In this document: positions 45,891 to 56,314 of the stretch, piece after piece
Layout: every line of letters begins with the position of its first letter
Position numbering within the stretch: the stretch's first letter is position 1
Source: Uranotaenia lowii
Taxonomy: Eukaryota > Arthropoda > Insecta > Diptera > Culicidae
Direction of reading: 5' to 3'
Assembly: GCF_029784155.1 (NCBI RefSeq)
Contig: NC_073691.1
Coordinates: 141,786,433 to 141,850,432 of the forward strand
DNA length: 64,000 nt
Program-made: the position numbers and the translations under genes
Notes under the pieces: generated by a model
Databases searched by the model: none
Told to the model about the DNA's origin: nothing
What the model saw: only the letters and a program-made list of their open reading frames with translations

Positions 45891-46349
45891 TCACTTCAGG
45901 ACATCGGTAAGCTTGGGCTGGTCATTGGGCTGCAGATTCTGGGGCTGGGTGTCCAGGAGACCCGGGATTGGCCGGTGAGGTTGTAAATCCTATAGAAGAA
46001 AGAAATGGTCAAAAAATGGCTAAAATAGAAAAAAAAAGAAATATTACTTATGCTTTTTTGTTTGCTTGGTTGCGGCCGGAACTATGGTGGAATCGGCAAT
46101 TATGGACAAAAATTGAATAAAACATACAGCAGAAATAAATGTTTTCAAACTTACCAAGAGGAGTGAAGAAATCTTGATGTTTTCGGAAAGACTTAACCGG
46201 CAGTTTTGGAAATGTTGTGTGCGTGCAAGTAGGATGCAAAACACAGACTGAATTTCTGGTGGTGCGAGTGAGAAGCACAACGCCGTCACCCCCAATTTTA
46301 CATACTTTGTAGTTATTTCAACGGAGAGGAACTTCAAAAACATAAAGAA
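45891..46349 (-). CDS. candidate two-exon small ORF, 95 codons, unknown function
   Basis: Exon 1 (46343-46155) starts at an ATG and reads MFLKFLSVEITTKYVKLGV onward for 63 codons to CTCTTG/GTAAGT. After a 165-nt intron ending TTTCTTTCTTCTATAG, exon 2 (45989-45891) continues in phase 0 as DLQPHRPIPGLLDTQPQNLQ to a TGA, 32 further codons. An upstream acceptor-like ACTTTCCCAG ends 6 nt before the ATG. Exon 2 is Pro/Gln/Leu-rich with unusually high G+C for the area. The mildly hydrophobic N-terminus could be a signal or membrane segment. No family recognised. It sits amid TATGTAAAA repeats, so it may belong to a transposon. Confidence 0.35.
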
Positions 46350-46449
46350 CTGGGAAAGTATGTAAAATTCACCGAGTCTCCGAAACTCATCGCACGTAGA
46401 ATGGAACGAACTTCAAATTATGTACTTTTTACGGTTTCAGTATGTAAAA

Positions 46450-46947
46450 ATTTCTTAGCGTGTAGATGGAGAACGAGTGTTAATTGTCATAGGCGTTGTG
46501 TCACGGTCCATCACCAAAAAAAACGCGCACAGTGCACTATGGGGCAGTTCCATACAATGAGGTCGCAAAAAGTATTATTTGGTGTTTTGGACTCTTTCGT
46601 AAATTTTGAAAATTATGTATGAAAATGACTATTTTACTCATTTTAAATAACTTTATACAAAAATTTAAAAAAAACTTATATAGTAGGATGATTGGTATTA
46701 TTTTCGACCCTACTTTTTATTTCCTTTCAAAGCCGCTTCTAGAACTAATTGATAATCAAATGATAAATATTATCAAAAATTTTCGTGAAACTCAAGAAAA
46801 AAATATGTGAAATGATTGATTTATCATGAGAAACGATTTTTTGACAAATCAGAAACAGCTTTGTTAAATTTATACTCATGAATAGGTAAAAATTACCCAT
46901 TTGAATGATATTTTCATTTTTTTTTACTATAACTCTAAAAACGGTGC
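46450..46947. other. A+T-rich sequence, no gene
   Basis: Only chance frames are present. Confidence 0.35.
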
Positions 46948-47329
46948 TTTAAGCAGGGTGGCCACCCATTCGGGAAAAGCGGGAAAAGCGGGAAAAAGAC
47001 GGGATTTGAAATCCAACGGGAGAAAAGCGGGAAAAAGCCGGGAATTTTTTCGAAAATTCGGGAATTTTTGGCTCAGTGAAAGTCTGTTCAATGAAATTCA
47101 GTCGAAACTGGTCGAAACAAGTAGAAACGGATTGACAGCTGATCACCTGTCTCTTTCCAATTGACTTCGACCGATTTCTACCAGGTCGAAACGAATCTTC
47201 CTGCCGAGCTAGATCGGTTTCGGTCAGTTTGAACTTGCTTCATTGAACAACGACCTGACTAGTTTCGACCAAAAGCTCTGGTTCCGATGTGTCGATCTTC
47301 AAAAGGATAGTCTCGGACAGGCCGATTAC

Positions 47330-48720
47330 TAATCGAATGGAAATGGGAAGAACAAAAATAGGCTATTTGATTACACACGACATTGCTCTTTACTTTTTGA
47401 ATGAAGTTTTTAATTTACTACAGAATTGCAGCGAGTTCGTATTATAGGATTTGACGAAACGTTAAATAAGATTGTGCAGAAGCAACAAATGGATATTAGT
47501 GTTCGCTTCTGGAATCAGAACACAAACCTAGTTGAAGCAAGGTATATTGGTTCTGCATTCCTATCGTCGACGCACTCGAATGACCTTTTGAATGGCGTGA
47601 AACTATGTTTTTCGAAAAATCCTGATCTACTGAAACAAGTGATCCAGTGTTTCATGGATGGTCCAGCAGTGAATTAGAAAATGCTAAAGGAACTAACTAG
47701 CGAGGTTCAAGAACTTGCTTCGAATCCGACGTACGAGATTCTCACTATTGGGAGCAGTGGACTTCACACTGTACATCACTCGTTCGAGGAGGGACTGAGG
47801 AAAAGTGAATGGAATTTGGATGAATTTTTGAGGGCGTTGTATAGCCTGTTCAAAAACATTCCACTTGGAAGGGCAGATTACACTGCAATAACGGGTTCAA
47901 CTATATTTCCTTTAAAATTTTGTGACGTTCGCTGGGTAGAAAATGAACGCATTGCAGAACGGGCTGCCAAAATGCTACCGTACCTCATCCGATTTGTCAA
48001 CGAGGTAAAAAAAACAAGAGAAGAAAAAGATTAAGGAAAACCATCCAAATTTTAAACGGAGTTTTCCATCGATTTCCCGATCGAAGGTATTCGACATTGT
48101 TGTAAAGCTGTAGATGATGTTTTGCTGGGACCAGAATTGAGTTATTTTTTTGTTACGGTCGCTTTGACTGTTGAGTCCTTTAATCCAGTCCATGAACCGG
48201 GCTTGTAAGAGCATTGATGGAGAAAGTTGTAGAATCTGAACGACTAAACGTAAAATCAAAAACGCTTATTGGCAAAAGCAAAAGAGTAGGGTCATGTTTC
48301 CGACAAGTTTAGACAACGTTTGGACCTCTAGACTGTCTAGAAGTACTTGTTGACAAGCAATACTTAAGTGGAGCTTGTGCCGATAAAATTAAGGACGAAT
48401 TCGGACAATTATGTGCAATACCTTCAATAAATACATAATTTTCTGGATATCGAAGAAAAACATAACGATTGGACATATTTTGGAACTTATTGGCGAATCG
48501 AAAAAGGAGTTCTTCAATTTAGAAAAAAAATTTCTAATTTTGTCTCATGGGAACGCGAAGATGGAAAGAGGCTTTTCCGTTAACGCAAAATGCCTAGTTG
48601 AAAACCAAACTGAGGAAAGTCTGACAGCCCAACGTATCGTATACGACGGAATCAACATGTCAAGGGGAGTTACGACGAAAAAATTAAAATACTTAAAAAT
48701 ATCTGAGATACAAATAGAAC
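47330..48720 (+). pseudogene. hAT-like transposase, broken
   Basis: Fragments run in order: FDETLNKIVQKQQMDISVRF, VEARYIGSAFLSS and CFMDGPAVN (stop at 47675); then, in the next open stretch (47681-48034), SSGLHTVHHSFEEGLRKSEW, LRALYSLFKNIPLGRADYTA and PLKFCDVRWVENERIAERAA; then GESKKEFFNLEKK, LSHGNAKMERGFSVNAK and EESLTAQRIVYDGI. The L-H--H-SFE-GL, FC--RWVEN and MERGFS blocks are a family pattern of hAT transposases. Stops at 47675 and 48034 and gaps make it inactive. Length if intact would be several hundred residues. Confidence 0.85.
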
Positions 48721-48732
48721 TGAAAAATGATA

Positions 48733-49009
48733 ACACTGGGTGACAGCCAAAAAATAGTCTGGGGTTTCTCAGCTGATTCAGACTAATTTTTGTGTCCTGA
48801 GTTAGAAAATCACATTGATTTTGCTGTATCAGGCCAACTTTTTTTAAAATACAGCCATATGGCTATATACGCTTCAATATGCTAGTAATAGGGGTTTTGA
48901 CCTGATTGATCAAAACCATGGTCATTTTCGGACTCAGGGCGTCAATATTAGTCTAATTCAGTAGGAAAACCCTGGACTATTTTCAAAAATCTTTTTTTGA
49001 TACTCAGTG
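48733..49009. repeat. TA-flanked foldback MITE nested in hAT-like copy
   Basis: The ends ACACTGGGTGAC and ATACTCAGTG abut TA (48731-48732 and 49010-49011). The arms are long and imperfect: AGTCTGGGGTTTCTCAGCTG pairs with TCAGTAGGAAAACCCTGGACT. The sister copy at 40337 reads AAAAATGATAATCAACATTT, the empty site. Confidence 0.85.
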
Positions 49010-49325
49010 TAATCAAACATATTTTAATTAATAAACCCTTTTTCTTTTGTTTAACATTTTCGACTCGAGTGGCATATTTTTACTAATTGAAAAAAAACCT
49101 GCGTATCAATCTAACGATTTGTAGGTTATTTGGTAAACATAACTGAAACAAAAACCATTTAAAGATCATTTATCAAAAGAAAGCTTAATCGATTTTCGTT
49201 TATATGGTTTCAAAAATGAATATTCGGAACTTTGTTGGTTTTTTGTTGTATAAAACCGGGAATTTCACGGGACGGGAAAAATGCGGGAAATCGAAAACTG
49301 ATTTTGAGTGGCCACCCTGTTTAAG

Positions 49326-50243
49326 GTGCCTGGAAACTCTTTCATTGTATTTTTAGGGCCTAAAACTATATCTTGAAAGGAAAAAGAGTATGGAGCAAAG
49401 CGGGGCTTTTTTTGGCAAGGCTTTTAAGTTTTTGACTTTAAAAAAAATTGTTTATTTATCATTTTTATCATATATCAATTAAGTGAGTAAACATTTTGAA
49501 TGGTTCGATTGAAAGCTCTTAATATAAGCTTTCATATGTTGTACTTTTAATTAAAAAAAATGTTTTCCATAGAAGTATATGTAAGTTAATGTTTTTTCTC
49601 ATCATATAAATTCTTTAATTTTTCAAAGTCTGATGTCTGTGTTGCGTTCAGTATCCAAGATAATAAGTTGAAAAAATGGGAATATCTTAGTTAAATATCA
49701 AGTTAGTAACTAGTGAACATAAAAAAGCGATCCGATAAAGTTCAGTTTTTTTTATTTTTTGCCGCCTCAAACTTCATAGTGCCGAGGGATTGCAGTGGAG
49801 AGAGAATTCTTTGCATTTGGAATGGTAATGATCTGCTTCAAAAAAAGCAACAATTTGCAACAATTAGCACATTTTCATTCTCTTTTAGCACCGGTTCCTC
49901 TCATTTTAACTAAAACCTTCTAATTCTCTCTAACAAATTGCCACAAATTACCACAAATTCAATCATTGGCAGCAAAATTTGTGTGATCATTGACGATGAT
50001 TCTCCGTTTATTTCAGTCCCCTGCATAGTGCAGTGTCTGGCGTAAGGCCGGGAATTTACCAGTATTATCTTGTGATGGGAAAGGGAATTGGAAACAGAAT
50101 CTGTGATATACTTTCCTACTACTCAAGATAGGTAAATGAAAACCTTAACCTCAATCGACAGAGCCATGTAAACGCAGGGTCAAAAATAGTTACGAAATTA
50201 GGGACGATATGTACCTATAGGATTTTATTTCCAACAAAATTAC
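49326..50243. other. unique A+T-rich sequence, no gene
   Basis: Nothing supported beyond short frames. Confidence 0.4.
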
Positions 50244-50772
50244 AATTCTAGAGTTAGTTTTGATTACGTCGTATGAACCAATGTAAACAAAATTGAATTA
50301 TTGAATGCAAACGATTGATAAACATGTTACTCTATGTTTGGTAAAACTTTGGTTTCATTTAGTTAAATAATTGCTTTGTAAACATGATTTGAAATTAAGG
50401 CGTATGATGACTTTCTCATTTTCGAGTGCAATTTGGTATTAACGACATTTTGCGATGCGCTGGATTTCCGTGCAGCCAAAGGTCGCAAAATAAACAGTTT
50501 AACTAGTTGGTTCATAGGTCGTCATAGAAAATGCTTAGGAAAGTAGTGAAAATTAATGGAAAATACAAAATATTTAGATGCCCGATAATACCCGTTTTGA
50601 ATACAGCAACGGATTTAAGTCGTCTATTTTCGAATTGAATTAAAAACTTCCGAACAATTCCGACCGATATTTGTAAAATGAGAAATTAAAAGGTGGTTTC
50701 AAACTAACACAGCAATTTTCTCGAAACTCGTTAAGTGGTTCATACGACCTAATCAAAACGAACTCTAGAATT
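50244..50772. repeat. MITE with AATTCTAGAGTT ends
   Basis: The left 37 bp (AATTCTAGAGTTAGTTTTGA to GTCGTATGAACCA) and right 37 bp (TGGTTCATACGACCTAATCA to CTCTAGAATT) are inverted repeats with a few mismatches. A third partial copy, TTGGTTCATAGGTCGTCAT, lies inside at 50510. Non-coding; target duplication not clear. Confidence 0.85.
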
Positions 50773-51664
50773 AATGGAAAATTGAGAAATCATATTGTTC
50801 AAATAAGTAATCAGTCGCATTCTTTGAAATAACTTATGTGTCAAAATCAGTAAAATTTATGTTCAAAAGCTTTCAATATGCTGACAACAAGACAGTTTTT
50901 CTTTGGAATTTTATTCTTAATGAAAATTTTCCATACATTTCTAGGGAATTTCTATAACTATTTTTTTGGTTGGCCTACTAATACATATGCAAGCAACTGG
51001 GTAGTATATTTAGGAATCTCGCTAAACGTGGTTATTTATCGGTGGTTTGAAACAAGGAAATGTTTTTTTTCTTTGCTATCACGCAGCGAAAAGATTTTTT
51101 AATTCAAAGAAAAGTATCGTAAAAATAAAGGAAATTTCCTTTGATTTTGGAATAAATAAATTGTTTTTTGTTTCAAATGCGTTTCCTTTGTTTCAGTCAA
51201 TTTAACTTTAGAAAAATTTTTGTTCAAAATATGCTTTGATTCAAAAAAATTTCATTTGATTCAATGTTATTTTCTTTTGCCACAATGTAAGACAATCTCA
51301 TTATATTTTTTAATATTGTTTTTAAGTGCGAGATTCGAGAATAAAAATTTAAAAAATGAGAATCGAGAATTAAGAATCAACTATTGTGCATGGGAAATTT
51401 ATATTGAAAATAAAAGAATTTATAACGGTTTCGAAAACAAGATGCATTCAGATTGGATAAAATACTTGTGTGGGCTCTAGCTGAGTGATCCTGATCCTGA
51501 AGCATTTGTTTTGAATCAGATAACATACGGTTGCCCAGTTTCTTCGATTTGAAATCGCAGTCGTCTCGAATATCCATTTGTCAGACGTCCTCATTCCGCT
51601 GCTCCTGCCGTCTTCACCGAAAGTAGAATCCATCAATTCACGCATACAGAAAGGCTAACGAAAT
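50773..51664. other. A+T-rich sequence with a CACGCAGCGAAAA MITE-like start at 51081
   Basis: CACGCAGCGAAAAGATTTTT at 51081 matches the left end of the MITE at 52077, but no right end is visible. No gene is assigned before 51450. Confidence 0.35.
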
Positions 51665-51850
51665 ACCTAGAAACAACAACAAGACTTAATGAAAACGGAA
51701 GGACCTTTTACGTCTGAATTAGAACGACTTTCGGCTCGCTTTTTATCGCATCACACCGAGATTAAGACTAGCGACGAGACTTACTATGAAGTTACTGTCC
51801 ATGGAGCGCTTGTTGGCTTTTTCTTCCTGCGAGCGCTTAGCTTTGGCATA
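51450..51850 (-). other. candidate minus-strand exon pair, unknown gene
   Basis: A block ending at 51785 reads AKAKRSQEEKANKRSMDSNF and meets GTAAGTC. After 118 nt, TTGTTGTTTCTAG precedes a second block (from 51666) reading MRELMDSTFGEDGRSSGMRT in one frame and DIRDDCDFKSKKLGNRMLSD in another. The codon composition is host-like and G+C-richer than the surroundings, but the simple join gives an early stop in phase 0. It could be a decayed gene or an exon pair with a different splice choice. No family recognised. Confidence 0.3.
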
Positions 51851-52076
51851 AAAAAATAACTCAATGGGTGTTTAAAATCAATGAGTATTGCTCAGAATTA
51901 TTACAACGTCTCACATTCGCTTACTTCTCTCGAGCTTGGCTGTAAATTTCTCTTGAATTTTCCACCTAACTGGGCTGAAAGCCCAGCTTCTCGCAGCTGT
52001 TTAAACGTTTAAAAGAAGGTATTTCGGTTACCGGCGTTTCGGTATATATTACAGGTGTTTCGGTGAAAAAAAACTA
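51851..52076. repeat. TTTCGGT-iterated sequence, left part
   Basis: TTTCGGTTACCG, GTTTCGGTATAT and GTTTCGGTG recur at 52022-52065. CAGGTGGTTCAGTAAGTATC and GGTTACTGGG after 52350 look like its other half. It is split by the MITE at 52077 and related to 9776-10020. Confidence 0.45.
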
Positions 52077-52348
52077 CACGCAGCGAAAAAAAATTTTAGG
52101 AAAAGGAATAACTCCTTTGTTTAGTCACCAAACCGCCCTGTCATGTACCTACTTCGAAGAATTTTCAACCTTTGAAATTGAAACTAATTCTTTGATTCAA
52201 AGTTCTTTTTTGTTTAGAATGAATCCTTTGTTTCAAAAATTATTGTTTTGCATTAAACTCATCAAATAAAAAAGAGTTTGTTACAATAGATGTTTTATTA
52301 AGCAAATTCAATTTTGTTTCAGTTCAAATATCAGGTTTTCTCTGAGTG
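52077..52348. repeat. 272-bp TA-flanked MITE (CAC-CAG-GAAAA ends)
   Basis: CACGCAGCGAAAA at the left and TTTTCTCTGAGTG at the right are inverted repeats with two mismatches, both next to TA (52075-52076 and 52349-52350). The interior is A+T-rich with TCCTTTGTTT and TTGATTCAAAG repeats and is shared in style with 51081. Non-coding. Confidence 0.75.
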
Positions 52349-52859
52349 TACAGGTGGTTCAGTAAGTATCACAGGTTTTTCTGTACAAACTTATGGTTAC
52401 TGGGTAACACATTTATAGAATCAGTTTGGTTTGCCGGGCCGTCCTGGTGAATTTTACGTTTCCTTTTCGTCCGAGTGCACCTTCATAATAGTGTTTTTTT
52501 TTCGAATATTTTTAACAGTGTTATCAATTTTTTTAATGGATATAAATAGGAATAGGAAACCGAGTTCTTTACCAATAACTTCGGAAAAAAGTTGTTCTAA
52601 ATATACATCCGACGGTTTTTGTTTCGTGAATAAGAAATTATGGAGAGCCCTCTCTATAGGAAACTCTATAGTAATCCTTTAGGGTCTTATCTTGTGAAAA
52701 CTGTTTTTGAATTTTATTTGTTAACTTAAATTTTATTTAAAACAAAAAAAAGCTTAACGTTTTTGATAGTTTTCGGCCTTGAAAAATTTGCCGACCATAT
52801 GTCTTTTCGAAACAAAAAATCACAAAAAACAGAACCCATCTACTGAATCAAAACGTTCC

Positions 52860-53356
52860 CTTTTAAGCAAAATTATAGCAAATTTTGCTATCACTCCCCA
52901 AGAGCCAAATTTGCTCTCATTTTGCTTGACATAATGGTACACAGCAAACATGAGAGCACAAATGTTCATACTTGGTTAAATTTTGCTTAAACTGAGACCC
53001 TAACTTCATCCCGTTTTCCAGAGTAATTATGTAATTATTAAATAATTGTAATATTGGATGCACCTCTGGAGCATTATTGCCGGAAAATTTTAATGCCTGA
53101 AGAAGTTTTGGCCATCATCAGGTTAATGATGTCTAATTTTGCTATCGTGAAAATGTTACACCAGAAGATGCTGGCATTTTGCACCTCATGTTGGTTTAAA
53201 TTTGCTATTAAATAGATTTTTTTTGAAACCTCAATGATGTCTAGTTTTGATGTCTGAAAAAATCAACATTAAAAGATGCTATCGTTTTGATGTCAACACC
53301 TTATTTTGGTCTTAATTTGCTTTATATGTGGGCATCAAAGTCTGCTCGGGTAACTA
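52860..53356. repeat. AGCAAAATT-rich element, second copy
   Basis: The right end GGCATCAAAGTCTGCTCGGG is the complement of the left end of the element at 15589. The interior shares CATTTTGCTTGACATAATGG, GTACACAGCAAA and CTGAGACCCTAACTTC. It is uninterrupted at ATTTTGCTATC, the target of the 16554 insertion. The left terminus is unclear. Confidence 0.7.
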
Positions 53357-54344
53357 ACACAGCGAGCTTCCACGGTGTAAGGGATTGGCAAAAAAAGGTT
53401 TCGGATACTTCCTAATTTCCGCACCTGACTGATGACTAGCTGACTGACTGATTGGACGACAACGACACGGTTATCCCGGGGGTCCGAAAAATGCATACAT
53501 GCGCAATTAATGGCCAGTCAGTGGAACGGAGGCGAATATGCCGGGAAGGTAACCTGATGGTCTCTCTGGCGCATCGCCCCTTTTCCTGCTCCAGGGAGGA
53601 GGATGGGCGTAAATTTGATTCACATTCACGAGCCAGGAAGAGATCGATATTTAGCTGTTTTGCTATTTTCCCTGTCTCGAAAAAAAGTTTGCAAGAAAGG
53701 GAACGAATTAAACATGATGAAAGCAATGACCGGGCGCACCTGTTGGCCTTTTGGAATCGATTAATGTCTGGGCTGACAGCAAAACCCACATGTATGAATG
53801 AATGGAATTGGTAGCGCAGTATTGATACTTCTACTCCATTCGGAGAAAGTTTGATTTTGTTTTGACGTGGACATGCTTCTTCTGATGATATTTCATGTTT
53901 CGATCCCATGCTAGCAAAATTTTGTGTGTGCGGGAGAGGTTATTTTACAAATTGAACAAATGGCCTTGGCCGTGGACACTAGCAAGCTTGCGTGTCTGGA
54001 AGAAGATTTTTGGTTGAGCGTTTTTTCGTTTTCCGGCCTGAAACTCTTCGATGGAATGTGTTTCAACGATAAAAAAAAGTGTAAGAAACGATTTTCGAGC
54101 ACAATAAAGTGAATTTTTAGCGAAGCTCAAGCTTCTTGGAAGGGTTATGCTCCATGATATTTTTACATAACAATAAGATGCCGGAATCCGACTAAATATA
54201 ACAAATCAACTATGCTGTTCCATTACGGCTGTAAAGCAGGATGGGGATGGCATCCCTATCCTTTATCATTGAATTTTACAACCATCAATATTTGGGGCCC
54301 TCGATTTTTTGGGATTGAGTGCTAAATACCAACTCGTAGTCGTC
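53357..54344. other. unique, G+C-richer sequence 53400-54100, no gene assigned
   Basis: Long overlapping frames exist on both strands (120 codons plus from 53452; 157 codons minus to 53909), which usually means low stop density from composition. No motif is recognisable in either. Host regulatory or exon DNA is possible. Confidence 0.3.
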
Positions 54345-54346
54345 TA

Positions 54347-55615
54347 AAGAGTGATACGGTCAAAATTTTGTCAAGGGAAAACGCGTGTAAATTGGTGAAA
54401 TCGTGTATTTAAAAAATCAAATTTAATTTCTTTTTCAAGTTTAATTAGTATAAAATTCAAGAAAAATATTCAGTTAGGCTTCCGCTTTTCCAAATCCGAA
54501 TTGCCTGGCCTTACGCTTAACCCCTGCCATCAGATTTTTTACAGCCACCTTGTCCACCTTCTTCGCCGCAGAAAGCCAGTTTGCCTTGATCTCGTCCTTA
54601 GCAGTTTTTTTCCGGTCTTCTTTAGGTTCCGCTTGACAATATCCCAGTATTTCTCAATTGGGCGGAGCTCTGGCGTGTTGGGAGGGTTCTTGTCTTTGGG
54701 AACCACCTGCACGTTGTTGGCGGCGTACCACTCCATGGCCTTTTTACCGTACCAAAACAGTACGGAACAACCGTGTTTCTTCAGGAAAGGCAGCAGACGT
54801 TTATTTATTCAAACACTCTTTCACGTAAATTTCTTGGTTCCCGGAAGCTATGAAAATGCTGCTTTTCAAGCCACAGGTACAGATGGCTTGCCGAACCAGA
54901 TATTTCTTCGCGAACTTTGACAGTTTCATGTGCTTAAAAATATCTGCTACCTTTCCCCTTCCTTTTGCCGTATAAAACTCTTGTTCCGGAAGCTGCTTGT
55001 TGTCGGCTTTGACATAGGTTTCGTCGTCCATTACCACGCAGTTCAACTTCGTCAGCATCGTCGTGTACAGCCTCCGGGATCGCGCTTTGGCCGTCGTATT
55101 TTGTTTATCATCGCGATTTGGAGTCACTACCTTCTTGTAAGTCGATAGTCCGGCTCGTTTTTTGGCTCGATCCACGGTTGTAGACAATACACCCAGCTTA
55201 TTTGCGGCATTTCGGAGAGAGAGGTTAGGGTTTCGCTTGAAACTACCGGCAACTCTCTTTGTCGTCTCAGCAGCTTCCGGTTTTCGATTTCCCCCCGATC
55301 CAGACTTCCTGGCTATCTACAAACGTTCCCCAAACACTTTAGTTACATTTGTAACGGTTGATTTAGCGATTTTGCCAGCTTTGCTTGCGAGTAGCTCGGA
55401 TTTTCGCGATGCGCGAGCAAAATTTTGATACGCTGCTCTTCTTCCTTGGACGACATTTTGACAACTGAAGAGTGAATTCCAAAATCAAAATAGGAACAAC
55501 ATTCTACACACACACACACACACCTTCAAAATGAGTGGTGTTCAGGTTTTTGAAATGCAAAATTGAAAGAAATACGTCAAGTTGATATTGACCAAATTTT
55601 GACCGTATCACCCTT
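54347..55615 (-). mobile_element. near full-length ITmD37E-type mariner
   Basis: The terminal repeats AAGAGTGATACGGTCAAAAT and AATTTTGACCGTATCACCCTT are inverted and abut TA (54345-54346 and 55616-55617). At 1269 bp it is close to the typical length. It contains a single transposase gene on the minus strand with only a few lesions. A CA microsatellite (55505-55522) lies near the 5' end. Confidence 0.92.
54480..55457 (-). pseudogene. ITmD37E mariner transposase, few frameshifts
   Basis: From an ATG at 55457 the minus strand reads MSSKEEEQRIKILLAHREN, a helix-turn-helix start, then shifts near 55365. From there to 54801 it is open: FKRNPNLSLRNAANKLGVLS, VVMDDETYVKADNKQLPEQ (first catalytic Asp) and CTCGLKSSIFIASGNQEIYV. 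A further shift near 54800 leads to CSVLFWYGKKAMEWYAANNV and NPPNTPELRPIEKYWDIVKR (third catalytic residue, Glu of PIE). Another near 54615 leads to the tail AVKNLMAGVKRKARQFGFGK. At least three frameshifts inactivate it. Full length would be about 325 residues. Confidence 0.88.
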
Positions 55616-55746
55616 TACAAAAATTGATTGATCAATTTAAATATAATCTTTTACTCAGTGAGGGAATTGCTCATTTGTTATTGAAAATCATCTATTTTAA
55701 TTATTAAAAGAAAAAGCTTGTCAATCAAATATCCACGCTTGTCCAA

Positions 55747-56314
55747 GGACGGGGATCATGGGCCACATAATGTGGGGTATCGTGGGCCACATTTTTTTTT
55801 CTACGCATTTATAACTTAAAATACACCTTTCTTATCTATGACCTTTTCTTATGCCAAATGAAAAATATTCTATCAATATCAATAATGAACTCGATAGAGA
55901 CGAACTTAAATTTTATATGAAGAATTTTGCCAAAACATACGCGAGCCAGATTTTTGAATTAATTCGAATATACACAACTCCCTTTTTATGTTTTTTCACC
56001 TGAAATTGCTTTAATATAAATAAATGAATTAGGAAATTTCAGTTTTGGGTGAACTCATAAACTTTTCATGTTATTTGATCATTTTGTATTTGGTGGCTCA
56101 CAATTCTCCACCGTTTTTTCAAAATCCAAAAAAAAACTTGTTTTAACAGTCAAAACTCGGGGAGATTAATTTCTAAAAAAATAAATTTTATTATAAAAAG
56201 ATACGTTAGGAATGTAGGAAACTATACCAATTATCTTTTTCATTTTATCTTATGTAATTAAAAAGTTAAGGAGCAAAGAACGAAAAAGTGGCCCGCGATA
56301 CCCCACCCTCCCCT
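55747..56314. repeat. TGGCCCACGAT-family element, copy 2
   Basis: GGATCATGGGCCACATAATG at the left and AGTGGCCCGCGATACCCCAC at the right are inverted ends. The interior shares AACTCATAAACTTTTCATGT and AAATTGCTTTAA with 28180-28470. It is shorter than the copy at 62309. Confidence 0.75.

Larger units (their letters stand above)
46954..49319 (+). mobile_element. hAT-like element, most complete copy, 6-bp duplication
   Basis: The ends CAGGGTGGCCACCC (46954) and GTGGCCACCCTG (ending 49319) are flanked by TTTAAG (46948-46953 and 49320-49325). Subterminal GCGGGAAAA and GGGAATTT motifs lie at both ends. It carries the most coding remnant of the family and one nested MITE (48733-49009). It is the best reference for the family in this window. 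Confidence 0.93.

Noticed and set aside
53436..53909. 157-codon minus-strand and 120-codon plus-strand frames
   Set aside because: They overlap each other, no motif is visible in either, and no splice or start context favours one.
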